Part shown: one piece after another, positions 7,430 to 19,532 of the stretch
Numbering within the stretch: the first letter of the stretch is position 1
Layout of the letters: every line of letters starts with the position of its first letter
From: Acidobacteriaceae bacterium
GTDB lineage: Bacteria > Acidobacteriota > Terriglobia > Terriglobales > Acidobacteriaceae
Length of the DNA: 63,264 bases
NCBI GenBank assembly: GCA_030038435.1
Contig: JASHOY010000219.1
Coordinates: 1-63,264 of the forward strand
Direction of reading: 5' to 3'
Made by a program: the position numbers and the translations under genes
Notes under the pieces: generated by a model
The model's database searches: none
The model's input: the letters and a program-made list of their open reading frames with translations, nothing else
What the model was told of the DNA's origin: nothing

Positions 7430-9022
7430 ATGATTTGGCACATTTTCAAAAAAGACTTCAGGCTGCTCTGGCCCTTCGCCCTCGCGATCGCCATCCTGCC
7501 TTTTGCCATCGTTGCCGTTCACCTCAAGATGGACCACTTCTTCGCAGAGAACGATACCCTCGAGGCTTTGCTCATGCTGTTGGAACTGATGCTCTACTTC
7601 GGTGCCGCCTCGCTTACCGCAGTGGCCGTCCATCATGACAGCCTGGCTGATGTGCGCCAGGACTGGCTCGCGCGTCCCATCCGCCGCCGCGATCTCCTCG
7701 CCGCCAAGCTGCTCTTCGTTTTGCTCGCCGCTCAATTGCCGCTGCTTCTCGCCAATCTGGCCTGCGGACTCATCGACCGCTTTGCTTTTTTCTCAACGCT
7801 CTCTGCCTCAATCACTGAAGACCTTTATTTTTTCCTCGGTTTTATGCTGCCCGTTTTTGCGTTTGTCTCGCTCACCAGGAACCTCACCGAAGCGCTGGGC
7901 GGCGCCTTCGCCCTGTTTATCGGAGTCATGGGCCTTGAAATGCTGCTCGCGGCCACGAACGGCGGCAGCGTCCTCGGCCCGACGGCGGGAACCGGCGTCG
8001 CATGGATTCCGCAGACAGAGCGCCTGCTCATCTATCTCCTGGCCGCGAGCGCGATTCTCGGCTCGCAGTATTTTCGCCGCGCTACGCGCGTATCGCGTTA
8101 CGTTCTCGCCGGCGCGATCGTGCTGTGTGCCCTCACGCAAGTTGCTCCGTGGCGCTATGCCTTCGGTTTCGAGAAAGCGCTCTCCGCCGCGCCGGCAGCA
8201 GACCCGTCAATTCATTTCGATCCCGCTCTCGGACGGTATCACTCGCCAGTTTCCGCTGAAACGCAATCGAGCGCCACGCAGCTTGATACGCAAAACTTGC
8301 GCGTCCCGCAAAAGGGCGCAGAGATTTATTTTCCGGTGGAAGTAAGTGGCGTTGACCGCGGATCGATTCTCAAAATCGACAGCGCCTCGGTGCATCTGCT
8401 CGGCGCCCACGGCAAGCATGAGTCGGTCATCAATATTGCCGGCGATCCGGGAGGCTTTGAGGTCCCCAACGATGGCGCGGCCGATTCCGCGCCGGTCACT
8501 CATTTCGAACCGGTGCAGATACGCAGCAGCATTTACAACCGGATTAAAAACACCCCGGTGACCCTGCAAATCGATTACTCGGAGACCGCGTTGCGGCTTG
8601 CCTCTACCGCTTCGCTTCCCGCAATCGGCGCAAACCAGCGCGTCCCTGGCGTCGGCTGGTGCCAATCCCAGTTCAACGACGACAAAACCGCCGTCGAGGT
8701 GCGCTGTCTGGCAGCCGGTCATCTGCCCCAATGCAGCACCATTTTGCTGGAAAATCCCGCAACCAGGGCGCAGAACCCGGCCATTCACGGGTGTCTCGAC
8801 GACTACTCGCCTTATTTCGGCCGTTACAAGCCGCCCGACCTGATCACGCGCGAAGGCGCGAACCTCTATTTCCGCGATACCGCCGGCTTGCTTCACTACC
8901 CCGTCGACGCTGCGCAGATTGCCCGCTCTCGTGTGCTGTTGAAAAGCTACGGCGTTGCCGCCCACTTCAGTCAGCAACTGACCATCCCCGCAATCCGTCT
9001 CGTCGACTGGTCCGCGCCCTGA
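7430..9022 (+). CDS. ABC transporter permease with large C-terminal domain
   Basis: 530 residues. The first 250 or so contain about six membrane helices (around residues 12-30, 43-65, 95-120, 130-150, 158-178, 200-240). A soluble, beta-rich region of about 280 residues follows, probably extracytoplasmic. ATG 7430 with AGGAG at 7419-7423 is the right start; the same frame is open from 6992 inside the ATPase gene, but that part is a shadow. It pairs with the upstream ATPase and GntR regulator. The large soluble domain is unusual for an ABC-2 permease and may sense or bind the substrate. The transported compound cannot be named. Confidence 0.75.
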   Translation: MIWHIFKKDFRLLWPFALAIAILPFAIVAVHLKMDHFFAENDTLEALLMLLELMLYFGAASLTAVAVHHDSLADVRQDWLARPIRRRDLLAAKLLFVLLAAQLPLLLANLACGLIDRFAFFSTLSASITEDLYFFLGFMLPVFAFVSLTRNLTEALGGAFALFIGVMGLEMLLAATNGGSVLGPTAGTGVAWIPQTERLLIYLLAASAILGSQYFRRATRVSRYVLAGAIVLCALTQVAPWRYAFGFEKALSAAPAADPSIHFDPALGRYHSPVSAETQSSATQLDTQNLRVPQKGAEIYFPVEVSGVDRGSILKIDSASVHLLGAHGKHESVINIAGDPGGFEVPNDGAADSAPVTHFEPVQIRSSIYNRIKNTPVTLQIDYSETALRLASTASLPAIGANQRVPGVGWCQSQFNDDKTAVEVRCLAAGHLPQCSTILLENPATRAQNPAIHGCLDDYSPYFGRYKPPDLITREGANLYFRDTAGLLHYPVDAAQIARSRVLLKSYGVAAHFSQQLTIPAIRLVDWSAP

Positions 9023-9077
9023 TTCGCCGCCGGTTACCGGCGCGTAAAATGGCTCTGACGGCTTGAGGAGCGTATTG

Positions 9078-10169
9078 ATGACGACGTATAAGATCGCTTT
9101 GATCCCGGGCGACGGTATCGGCAAAGAAGTCATCCCCGCCGGGCGCCAGGTTCTCGAATCCCTGAGCGCGGCGGACCCCGAGATCAGCTTCAGCTTCGAA
9201 TCTTTCCCCTGGGGCGGAGATTATTACCGCGCCCACGGTGCGATGATGCCTGCCGACGGGCTCGAAGCTCTGCGCGGCAAAGATGCCATCCTCTTCGGCT
9301 CCGCCGGCGACCCCGACATTCCCGACCACATCACCCTCTGGGGACTGCGTCTCAAAATCTGTCAGGGCCTCGACCAGTACGCCAATGTCCGCCCCACGCG
9401 CATCCTCCCCGGCATTGACGCGCCACTCAAGCGTTGCCGCCCCGAAGATCTCAACTGGGTCATCGTCCGCGAGAACAGTGAAGGCGAATACTCCGGCGCC
9501 GGCGGCCGCGTCCACCAGGGCCTGCCCATGGAAGCCGCCACGGATCTTTCCATGATGACCCGCGCCGGAGTCGAGCGCATCCAGCGCTACGCCTTTGGCC
9601 TCGCCCAGTCACGTCCGCGCAAACACCTAACCGTCGTCACCAAGAGCAACGCACAGCGCCACGCCATGGTCATGTGGGATGAAGTCGCGCGCGAAGTTGC
9701 TCAGGAATTCCCTGAGGTCACCTGGGATAAAGAAATGGTCGACGCCGCCACCGCGCGCATGGTCAACCACCCCGCCACGCTCGACACTATCGTTGCCACC
9801 AACCTCCACGCCGACATTCTCAGCGATCTTGCCGCCGCCCTTGCCGGCTCCCTCGGCATCGGACCCACTGCTAACATCAATCCCGAGCGCGCCACGCCGT
9901 CCATGTTCGAGCCCATCCACGGCTCCGCCTTTGACATCATGGGTAAGGGCATCGCCAACCCCATCGGCACCTTCTGGACGGCCGTGATGCTGCTCGAACA
10001 TCTCGGCGAAATCGAAGCCGCCAGGCGGGTGATGGCCGCCATCGAACGCGTCACCGCCAATCCCGCGCTGCACACGCGCGACCTCGGCGGCACCGCAACC
10101 ACGGCGCAGGTCACTGCCGCCGTATGCGCGCAAGTCGCTTCCACTCGCAGTTGTCTAACGCCTGCCTGA
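9078..10169 (+). CDS. Tartrate dehydrogenase/decarboxylase-type beta-decarboxylating dehydrogenase
   Basis: 363 residues of the isocitrate/isopropylmalate dehydrogenase superfamily. It opens with YKIALIPGDGIGKEVIP. Substrate arginines fall in the WGLRLKICQGLDQYANVRP segment; VRENSEGEYSGAGGR near 135, KSNAQRHAM, and the metal/NAD segment LHADILSDLAAALAGSLGIGPTANINP near 245 follow, then EPIHGSAFDIMGKGIANPIG. The combination of VRENSEGEYSG and GLDQYANVRP is typical of tartrate dehydrogenase/D-malate dehydrogenase (TtuC/DmlA), which oxidise tartrate or D-malate with NAD and Mn. GAGGAG precedes ATG 9078. It stands alone here, but a D-tartrate dehydratase and a dicarboxylate carrier lie at 44558-47045. 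L/meso-tartrate versus D-malate preference is not decidable from sequence alone. Confidence 0.85.
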   Translation: MTTYKIALIPGDGIGKEVIPAGRQVLESLSAADPEISFSFESFPWGGDYYRAHGAMMPADGLEALRGKDAILFGSAGDPDIPDHITLWGLRLKICQGLDQYANVRPTRILPGIDAPLKRCRPEDLNWVIVRENSEGEYSGAGGRVHQGLPMEAATDLSMMTRAGVERIQRYAFGLAQSRPRKHLTVVTKSNAQRHAMVMWDEVAREVAQEFPEVTWDKEMVDAATARMVNHPATLDTIVATNLHADILSDLAAALAGSLGIGPTANINPERATPSMFEPIHGSAFDIMGKGIANPIGTFWTAVMLLEHLGEIEAARRVMAAIERVTANPALHTRDLGGTATTAQVTAAVCAQVASTRSCLTPA

Positions 10170-10209
10170 TTCCTGCCCATCGGCGCTTAATGGACGCCTC
10201 GCCGGAGGC

Positions 10210-10240
10210 CTATGCGCGCAAACCGGCCTGCGCGCAATAG
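10210..10240 (+). terminator. Possible terminator hairpin after the dehydrogenase
   Basis: CTAT-GCGCGC, a 10-nt loop, then GCGCGC-A-ATAG, followed by ACTTGTTTCT. A strong, slightly bulged stem in the gap between two same-strand genes. Confidence 0.35.
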
Positions 10241-10308
10241 ACTTGTTTCTGGAATTTCTTTCCCCATAGAATTCCACCGTTCGCGCTAACCGCCCCGGAG
10301 GACTCCGC

Positions 10309-13671
<3,363 letters not shown>

Positions 13672-13688
13672 CACAAAGAGTCTGATTC

Positions 13689-13720
13689 TGGTCCGGCGCT
13701 CGTTCGCGAGCGCCGGACCA
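13689..13720 (+). terminator. UUCG-tetraloop hairpin
   Basis: A perfect 14-bp stem, TGGTCCGGCGCTCG with CGAGCGCCGGACCA, closed by a TTCG loop. It sits 18 nt after the rhamnosidase stop. C(UUCG)G is an exceptionally stable tetraloop. The T-tract is poor, so this may be a terminator or an mRNA 3'-end stabiliser. Confidence 0.65.
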
Positions 13721-13883
13721 AGGCATTTGAAGATGTGGTATCGGCGCTGGAAATTTACTGAATAATTAGCTTGCATTTTGCAAGCCAAATCGGCAAAAAT
13801 CGCTCTGCGGCATTCCCCTCAATCAGAGTGCGGAGCCCTTGCCGCAGCTAAAAAAGCCGGGCCCAAATGCGAGGAGGTCGAGA

Positions 13884-15061
<1,178 letters not shown>

Positions 15062-15065
<4 letters not shown>

Positions 15066-15358
15066 TTCGCGTCATCATTCCCTATCACCTGCGCAATCTC
15101 GCCGGCGTTTCCGGAGACGTCGAACTCGACGTCTCCGCGCCGGTAACCATTCGCAGCGCACTCGACGCGCTCGAACTCCGCTATCCGATGCTTCGCGGCG
15201 CCATCCGCGACTACGAAACGCAACAGCGCCGTCCCTTCCTGCGCTTTTTTGCCTGCCAGCAGGATTTCTCCCTCGAACCGCCGGAAACAGAATTGCCGGA
15301 GGCGGTTGCTGAGGGCAGGGAGCCGTTCTTAATCCTCGGCGCCATCGCCGGCGGCTAA
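15062..15358 (+). CDS. ThiS/MoaD-like ubiquitin-fold protein ending in Gly-Gly
   Basis: 98 residues. It begins [24 protein letters not shown], a beta-hairpin, followed by [21 protein letters not shown], the helix of a ubiquitin-like fold, and ends [12 protein letters not shown]-terminal diglycine is the site of adenylation and thiocarboxylation in ThiS, MoaD and related sulfur carriers. It starts in the last codon of the BNR-repeat gene (ATGA overlap). No E1-like activating enzyme or cofactor-synthesis gene is nearby, so the classical molybdopterin or thiamine role is unlikely by context. The frame is open upstream (14852), but that is a shadow of the BNR gene. Confidence 0.75.
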
Positions 15359-15464
15359 ACCGTCGTCCGCCGGCTCTGCGCTGACTTGCTGACTCGCTAC
15401 CTCGCTATCTCGCCAGCACCGCCAATTCCGTAATCCCCGCAGGTGTTAGCATCGAAGATGACAG

Positions 15465-17120
15465 ATGAAATCAAAAAAACTGAAGATTATCCCCCTCGGA
15501 GGATTGGGCGAGTTCGGCATGAACTGCCTTGCCCTTCGCTGGGAAGACGACATCATCGTCATCGATGCCGGTCTCATGTTCCCCGAGTCGGAACTGCTGG
15601 GCGTGGACATTGTTGTTCCCGACATCAGTTATCTCATTGAGAATAAGCAGCACGTACGCGCCATCATTCTCACCCATGGTCACGAGGACCACATCGGCGG
15701 CCTGCCCTGGATTCTCAATGAGCTCAAGGTTCCCGTCTACGCCACCGAGTTCACTCTCGCATTCGTCGAAGGCAAGCTCGAAGAGCACGAAATGCTCGAT
15801 GAAACCGAGCTCATCGAGATCACGCCCAAAGAAAAATTCACCATCGGCCCATTTACGGTCGAGCCCATCCGCGTCACCCATTCCCTCGTCGATTGCGTGG
15901 CCCTCGCCGTCGAAACCCCCGTCGGCGTAGTGATCCACACCGGCGACTTCAAAATCGATCTTTCCCCCCTCGATGACAAGCCCTTCGACCTTCACACCTT
16001 TGCCGAATACGGCAAACGCGGCGTCCTCGCCCTGCTTCAGGACTCAACGAACGTCGAGCGCCACGGCTACACGCCCAGCGAATCATCCGTCCGTCCGCGC
16101 CTCGACGAGCTGTTCTCGCAGACCCGCAAAAAGCTCTTCTTCAGTTGCTTCTCGTCTTCCATTTACCGCATACGCATCGCCGTTGATCTGGCGCGCGCCC
16201 ACAGCCGCAAAGTCGCCGTCATCGGCCGCTCCATGATGGAAAGTACTGAGATCGCGCAGGACCTCGGCTACATCGACGTCCCACCGGGCCTCATCATCAA
16301 TCCCGGCCAGTTGCGCGACTTCCCTCCCGAGCAGCTCATGATCCTCATCAGCGGTACGCAGGGCGAGCCCATGAGCGCCCTCAGCCGCGCCGCCCTCGAC
16401 AACCACAAGCACGCGCGCATCGAGCCCGGCGACACCGTCGTGCTCAGCTCCCGCATCATCCCCGGCAACGAGAAAAGCATCTTCCGCGTCATCGACCACC
16501 TCAATCGCCGCGAGGCCAACGTAGTCTACGACGACGGCTCCCACGGCCTCATCCACGTCAGCGGCCACGGCAGCCAGGAAGAAATGCGCCTGCTCATCAA
16601 TCTCATCCGGCCCAAATTCTTCATCCCCGTCCACGGCGACTACCGCTATCTCCGCCGCCACGCGCAAATCGCCATGGAAACCGGCGCCGTGGAGCACGCC
16701 ATAGTCATTGAAGACGGCGATGTCCTCGAGCTCGATCAGGACGATGCCCGCAAGCACGACAAAGTCACCGCCGGCCGCATCCTCATCGATTCCGGCTCAT
16801 CCATCGACGTAGTTGAAGACCTCGTCATCCGCGACCGGCGCATTCTCTCTGAAGACGGCATCGTCCTCGCCGTGCTTGCCATCAACAAGCGCACCGGCAA
16901 AGTCGAGCGCCCACCTGAAGTCATCATGCGCGGCTTTGGCGGCGTCGACGTCACCGACCAGGCGCGCGAAGTCATCCTCCGCACCCTCGAAGGCCTGAGC
17001 AGCGAGCAGAAAAGCGATTACGGCATGGTCAATGAAAAAGTACGCGTCGAGCTCAAGCGCCTCATCCAGAAAGTTACCGGCCGTCGCCCCATGATCATGC
17101 CTGTGATCCTCGAAATCTGA
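15465..17120 (+). CDS. rnj: Ribonuclease J
   Basis: 551 residues, the normal length for RNase J, an mRNA- and rRNA-processing 5'-3' exonuclease/endonuclease. The metallo-beta-lactamase motif THGHEDHIGG lies near residues 70-79; further ligands fall in VTHSLVD and HTGDFKID (around 145-165). The beta-CASP block includes LQDSTNVERHGYTPSE and FFSCFSSSIYRI, with ISGTQGEPMSALSR and the HVSGHGSQEEM motif (near 370). FIPVHGDYRYLRRHAQIA and a C-terminal domain ending with TGRRPMIMPVILEI complete it. ATG 15465 gives the standard N-terminus (KKLKIIPLGGLGEFGMN); no clear Shine-Dalgarno is visible, and ATG 15458 is out of frame. It is cytoplasmic and transcribed alone. Confidence 0.95.
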   Translation: MKSKKLKIIPLGGLGEFGMNCLALRWEDDIIVIDAGLMFPESELLGVDIVVPDISYLIENKQHVRAIILTHGHEDHIGGLPWILNELKVPVYATEFTLAFVEGKLEEHEMLDETELIEITPKEKFTIGPFTVEPIRVTHSLVDCVALAVETPVGVVIHTGDFKIDLSPLDDKPFDLHTFAEYGKRGVLALLQDSTNVERHGYTPSESSVRPRLDELFSQTRKKLFFSCFSSSIYRIRIAVDLARAHSRKVAVIGRSMMESTEIAQDLGYIDVPPGLIINPGQLRDFPPEQLMILISGTQGEPMSALSRAALDNHKHARIEPGDTVVLSSRIIPGNEKSIFRVIDHLNRREANVVYDDGSHGLIHVSGHGSQEEMRLLINLIRPKFFIPVHGDYRYLRRHAQIAMETGAVEHAIVIEDGDVLELDQDDARKHDKVTAGRILIDSGSSIDVVEDLVIRDRRILSEDGIVLAVLAINKRTGKVERPPEVIMRGFGGVDVTDQAREVILRTLEGLSSEQKSDYGMVNEKVRVELKRLIQKVTGRRPMIMPVILEI

Positions 17121-17252
17121 ACCGCGGGCCGGCCGTCATCCTCGCGCGCACGAGCGTCTGCCCGGCTGGCCCATCAGCGCATTCAAATCACCGCATCCCC
17201 ATGCGCGGGCGCGGTTCGCCTCCGGTGTATTCCTGAATTGCTATGCTCTGGG

Positions 17253-17774
17253 CTACGCGGCTGTCGGGCAGACAACCGCAGGCACATCGACGCGCGCAGG
17301 ACGATACCGCAGCGTGTCCGCAATTTCCGCCGCCTGCACAGGCATTTCGGGGGCCTCGGCGTGCTGCCTTCCCAGCGCACGCTTGGCGATGAATACCTCA
17401 CCCAGCAGCAGCCGGGCGTTGTCCTCCAGATCCACAAACCCCGTCTCGCTCTCCAGGCACAGTGCCTGCGCCTCTGGCGAAAGATACGGCGCAATAAAAA
17501 CCGGCGTGGCGTTGCCGCATAGCTCCGCCGCATTCTCCTGCAGTTCCCGCAACGCCTTGCGCACCAACCGGGGCTCGCTGCTGGAGACCACCTTGCAGGC
17601 CAGCGTGTGATTGCGGCCCAGAACGCTGACCCGCACCACCATATCCATCTCCCGGCCCGATTCCGGGATCATCTCCATTCCCTTCACTTCAACCGTGGAA
17701 ACCTGCTGCAGGGCAGCCTTCAGAGCTTGCTTGGCGCGGGTCCCCAATTCGTTGCGCATGCTGACTGCTTTCAT
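17253..17774 (-). CDS. Orphan nuclease-fold domain resembling AbiEi-like wHTH proteins, lacking the wHTH
   Basis: 173 residues. The segment TLACKVVSSSEPRLVRKALRELQ, then PVFIAPYLSPEAQALCLESETGFVDLEDNARLLLGEVFI (about 57-129), resembles the N-terminal restriction-endonuclease-like domain of type IV toxin-antitoxin AbiEi-family proteins. In those it is followed by a winged helix. Here only about 45 unrelated residues follow, and RNase J ends just 132 nt away, so a C-terminal DNA-binding domain has no room. AAGGAG lies 7-8 nt upstream of ATG 17774; the frame is open upstream to 18134 but without coding character. Either a stand-alone domain or a truncation product. No partner toxin gene is adjacent. 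Confidence 0.6.
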   Translation of the reverse strand: MKAVSMRNELGTRAKQALKAALQQVSTVEVKGMEMIPESGREMDMVVRVSVLGRNHTLACKVVSSSEPRLVRKALRELQENAAELCGNATPVFIAPYLSPEAQALCLESETGFVDLEDNARLLLGEVFIAKRALGRQHAEAPEMPVQAAEIADTLRYRPARVDVPAVVCPTAA

Positions 17775-17890
17775 CGATACATCTCCTTCCCATGTTGCCG
17801 GGTCCTGCAGGTTGATTTGCGCTACGAACCGACTAATTATGTCGACTGACTTTGCCGAATGCGCGTGGCGAAATTTCCGAGCGTTTTGCT

Positions 17891-18304
17891 TCAGCAAACC
17901 GCCGCCGGCTGCAGGTGCAAAGGATGCGGCTTGTGAACCGCGCCAGCGTGCTGCCGGTATGTTCCCGCGCCTTTGGAATCCCCGATCGCCATCAGGGAAA
18001 CCGCTGGCAGAATCAACGGCCGCAGCTTGTAAGCGTTCCTGCCAGACTGCACCAGTGACAGTGGCAGCGGCGTCATATATCTGCGTTCGCGGTAGAGCTT
18101 GAATTCCAGCCACTCGCACAGCCGCGAATCGCAAATCCGGGGCGGGTCCCGCCAGAATCCCGGGCCCAGATCGCAGCCAATGCGCAAATGCCCCAGCTCG
18201 AAATCAATTGCTGCCGCTTTCCTGGGGAAATTACGTCGAACGTTTCTTGCACCGATATAGATTCCGGTGACCTTGCGCCCCTTGCATTCTGTTCTGACCA
18301 CCAT
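17891..18304 (-). CDS. Small conserved hypothetical protein
   Basis: 137 residues. The part GIYIGARNVRRNFPRKAAAIDFELGHLRIGCDLGPGFWRDPPRICDSRLCEWLEFK (about 14-71) looks genuinely coding: it resembles small proteins with an HLxIxCDLxPxFWxGxPEIxDPRLxxWLxxK pattern seen in several phyla. It is followed by TPLPLSLVQSGRNAYKLRPL and a low-complexity tail. GGGAG lies 7-8 nt upstream of ATG 18304. It lies between TrxB and the orphan nuclease-like domain on the same strand. Its function is unknown. The alternative is that this is chance coding; the neighbouring frame at 18073-18390 has no such pattern. Confidence 0.5.
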   Translation of the reverse strand: MVVRTECKGRKVTGIYIGARNVRRNFPRKAAAIDFELGHLRIGCDLGPGFWRDPPRICDSRLCEWLEFKLYRERRYMTPLPLSLVQSGRNAYKLRPLILPAVSLMAIGDSKGAGTYRQHAGAVHKPHPLHLQPAAVC

Positions 18305-18492
18305 CGCGCGCTCCCATCGTGTCTGGCAGCGCTATGCGCGGCGTTTGGAACTCTGCGGGGGAGGCCACCCTTCGGCCGTTCAGTTTTCAAACTCCGGCTC
18401 TTCGCCGGAGGCTATCTCTAGTTGCTCAAATCTTCGTCCCGTTCGCTGGAAATTGTCAAGCGCGGCAATTTAAAATCGCGCCAGTCGGCGCC

Positions 18493-19443
18493 TCAGTGTC
18501 CGCGCGCTTCCAGAAACTTCTCCGCTTCCAGCGCCGCCATGCACCCCGATCCCGCCGCCGTAATTGCCTGCCGGTATCTCCGGTCCTGGACATCGCCGCA
18601 AGCAAACACGCCCGGCACCACAACCCCGTTGCGCGTAGTCAGCACGTTCCCCGCGGTCAGAATATATCCCTCTTCGTCCAGGTCAATCTGCCCCGCAAGC
18701 ATCTTTGCATTCGGCTCATGTCCGATGCCCAGGAACAGTCCGCTCACCCGCAGTTCGCTCAATCCTCCGCTGATCGCATCGCGCAGCCGCAGCCCCTTTA
18801 CTTCCTTTTCTTCCACGCCCAGCACCTCGTCTACGACGGCGTTGGTGCGCAGCTCGATCTGCGAATGCGCAATCGCCCGCTCCAGCATGATCTTCGAAGC
18901 GCGAAACTGGTCGCGCCGGTGCAGCAGCGTGACCTTGGTCGCGAACCGGGTCAGAAACAGCGCTTCTTCCATCGCCGAATCGCCGCCGCCCACCACCGCA
19001 ATTTCTTTGCCGCGAAAGAAGAACCCGTCGCAGGTTGCGCAGCTAGAAACGCCGTGCCCGATCAGCGCCTGTTCGCTGGGCAGGCCCAGCCACCGCGCGC
19101 TGGCGCCGGAGGCCACTATCAGGGTGTGCGCGCGAATCTCGCTGGTTCCTGTCTCCAGCCGGAACGGATACACGCCCAGGTCCACTTTGCTCAGGTGCGT
19201 CAGTTCGAATGTTGCCCCAAACCGTTCCGCCTGCTTCTTCATGTTGCCGATCAGCTCCGGCCCCTGAATCCCCTCCGGAAAACCCGGAAAATTCTCCACC
19301 AGGGTGGTGATGGAAAGCTGCCCGCCAGGCTCGTGGCCCTCCAGAACCAGTGGCTTCAACCCCGCCCGCGCGGTATAAATCGCCGCCGTCAGGCCCGCAC
19401 ACCCCGAACCAAGAATCACTGTATCCCGCAGGTCGCTCATCAT
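18493..19443 (-). CDS. trxB: Thioredoxin reductase
   Basis: 316 residues, usual length. It carries electrons from NADPH through FAD to thioredoxin in the cytoplasm. The FAD-binding GSGCAGLTAAIYTARAG lies near residues 12-28, the redox-active pair SCATCDG near 132-138, the NADPH-binding VVGGGDSAMEEALFL near 150, and the C-terminal FAD motif VPGVFACGDVQDRRYRQAITAAGSGCMAALEAEKFL near 273-310. The start is ATG 19443 or 19440, with AAGGAAA upstream. All key residues are present. Next upstream on the same strand is the mannosidase, with a 90-nt gap. Confidence 0.93.
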   Translation of the reverse strand: MMSDLRDTVILGSGCAGLTAAIYTARAGLKPLVLEGHEPGGQLSITTLVENFPGFPEGIQGPELIGNMKKQAERFGATFELTHLSKVDLGVYPFRLETGTSEIRAHTLIVASGASARWLGLPSEQALIGHGVSSCATCDGFFFRGKEIAVVGGGDSAMEEALFLTRFATKVTLLHRRDQFRASKIMLERAIAHSQIELRTNAVVDEVLGVEEKEVKGLRLRDAISGGLSELRVSGLFLGIGHEPNAKMLAGQIDLDEEGYILTAGNVLTTRNGVVVPGVFACGDVQDRRYRQAITAAGSGCMAALEAEKFLEARGH

Positions 19444-19532
19444 TGTTTTCCTTTATCGATTGTAGCCGCTAAAGTACCGCGCGCCTTGCGGCGATGGGCA
19501 ACCGTGGGCGCAATCATCGTCGCTTCATACCT

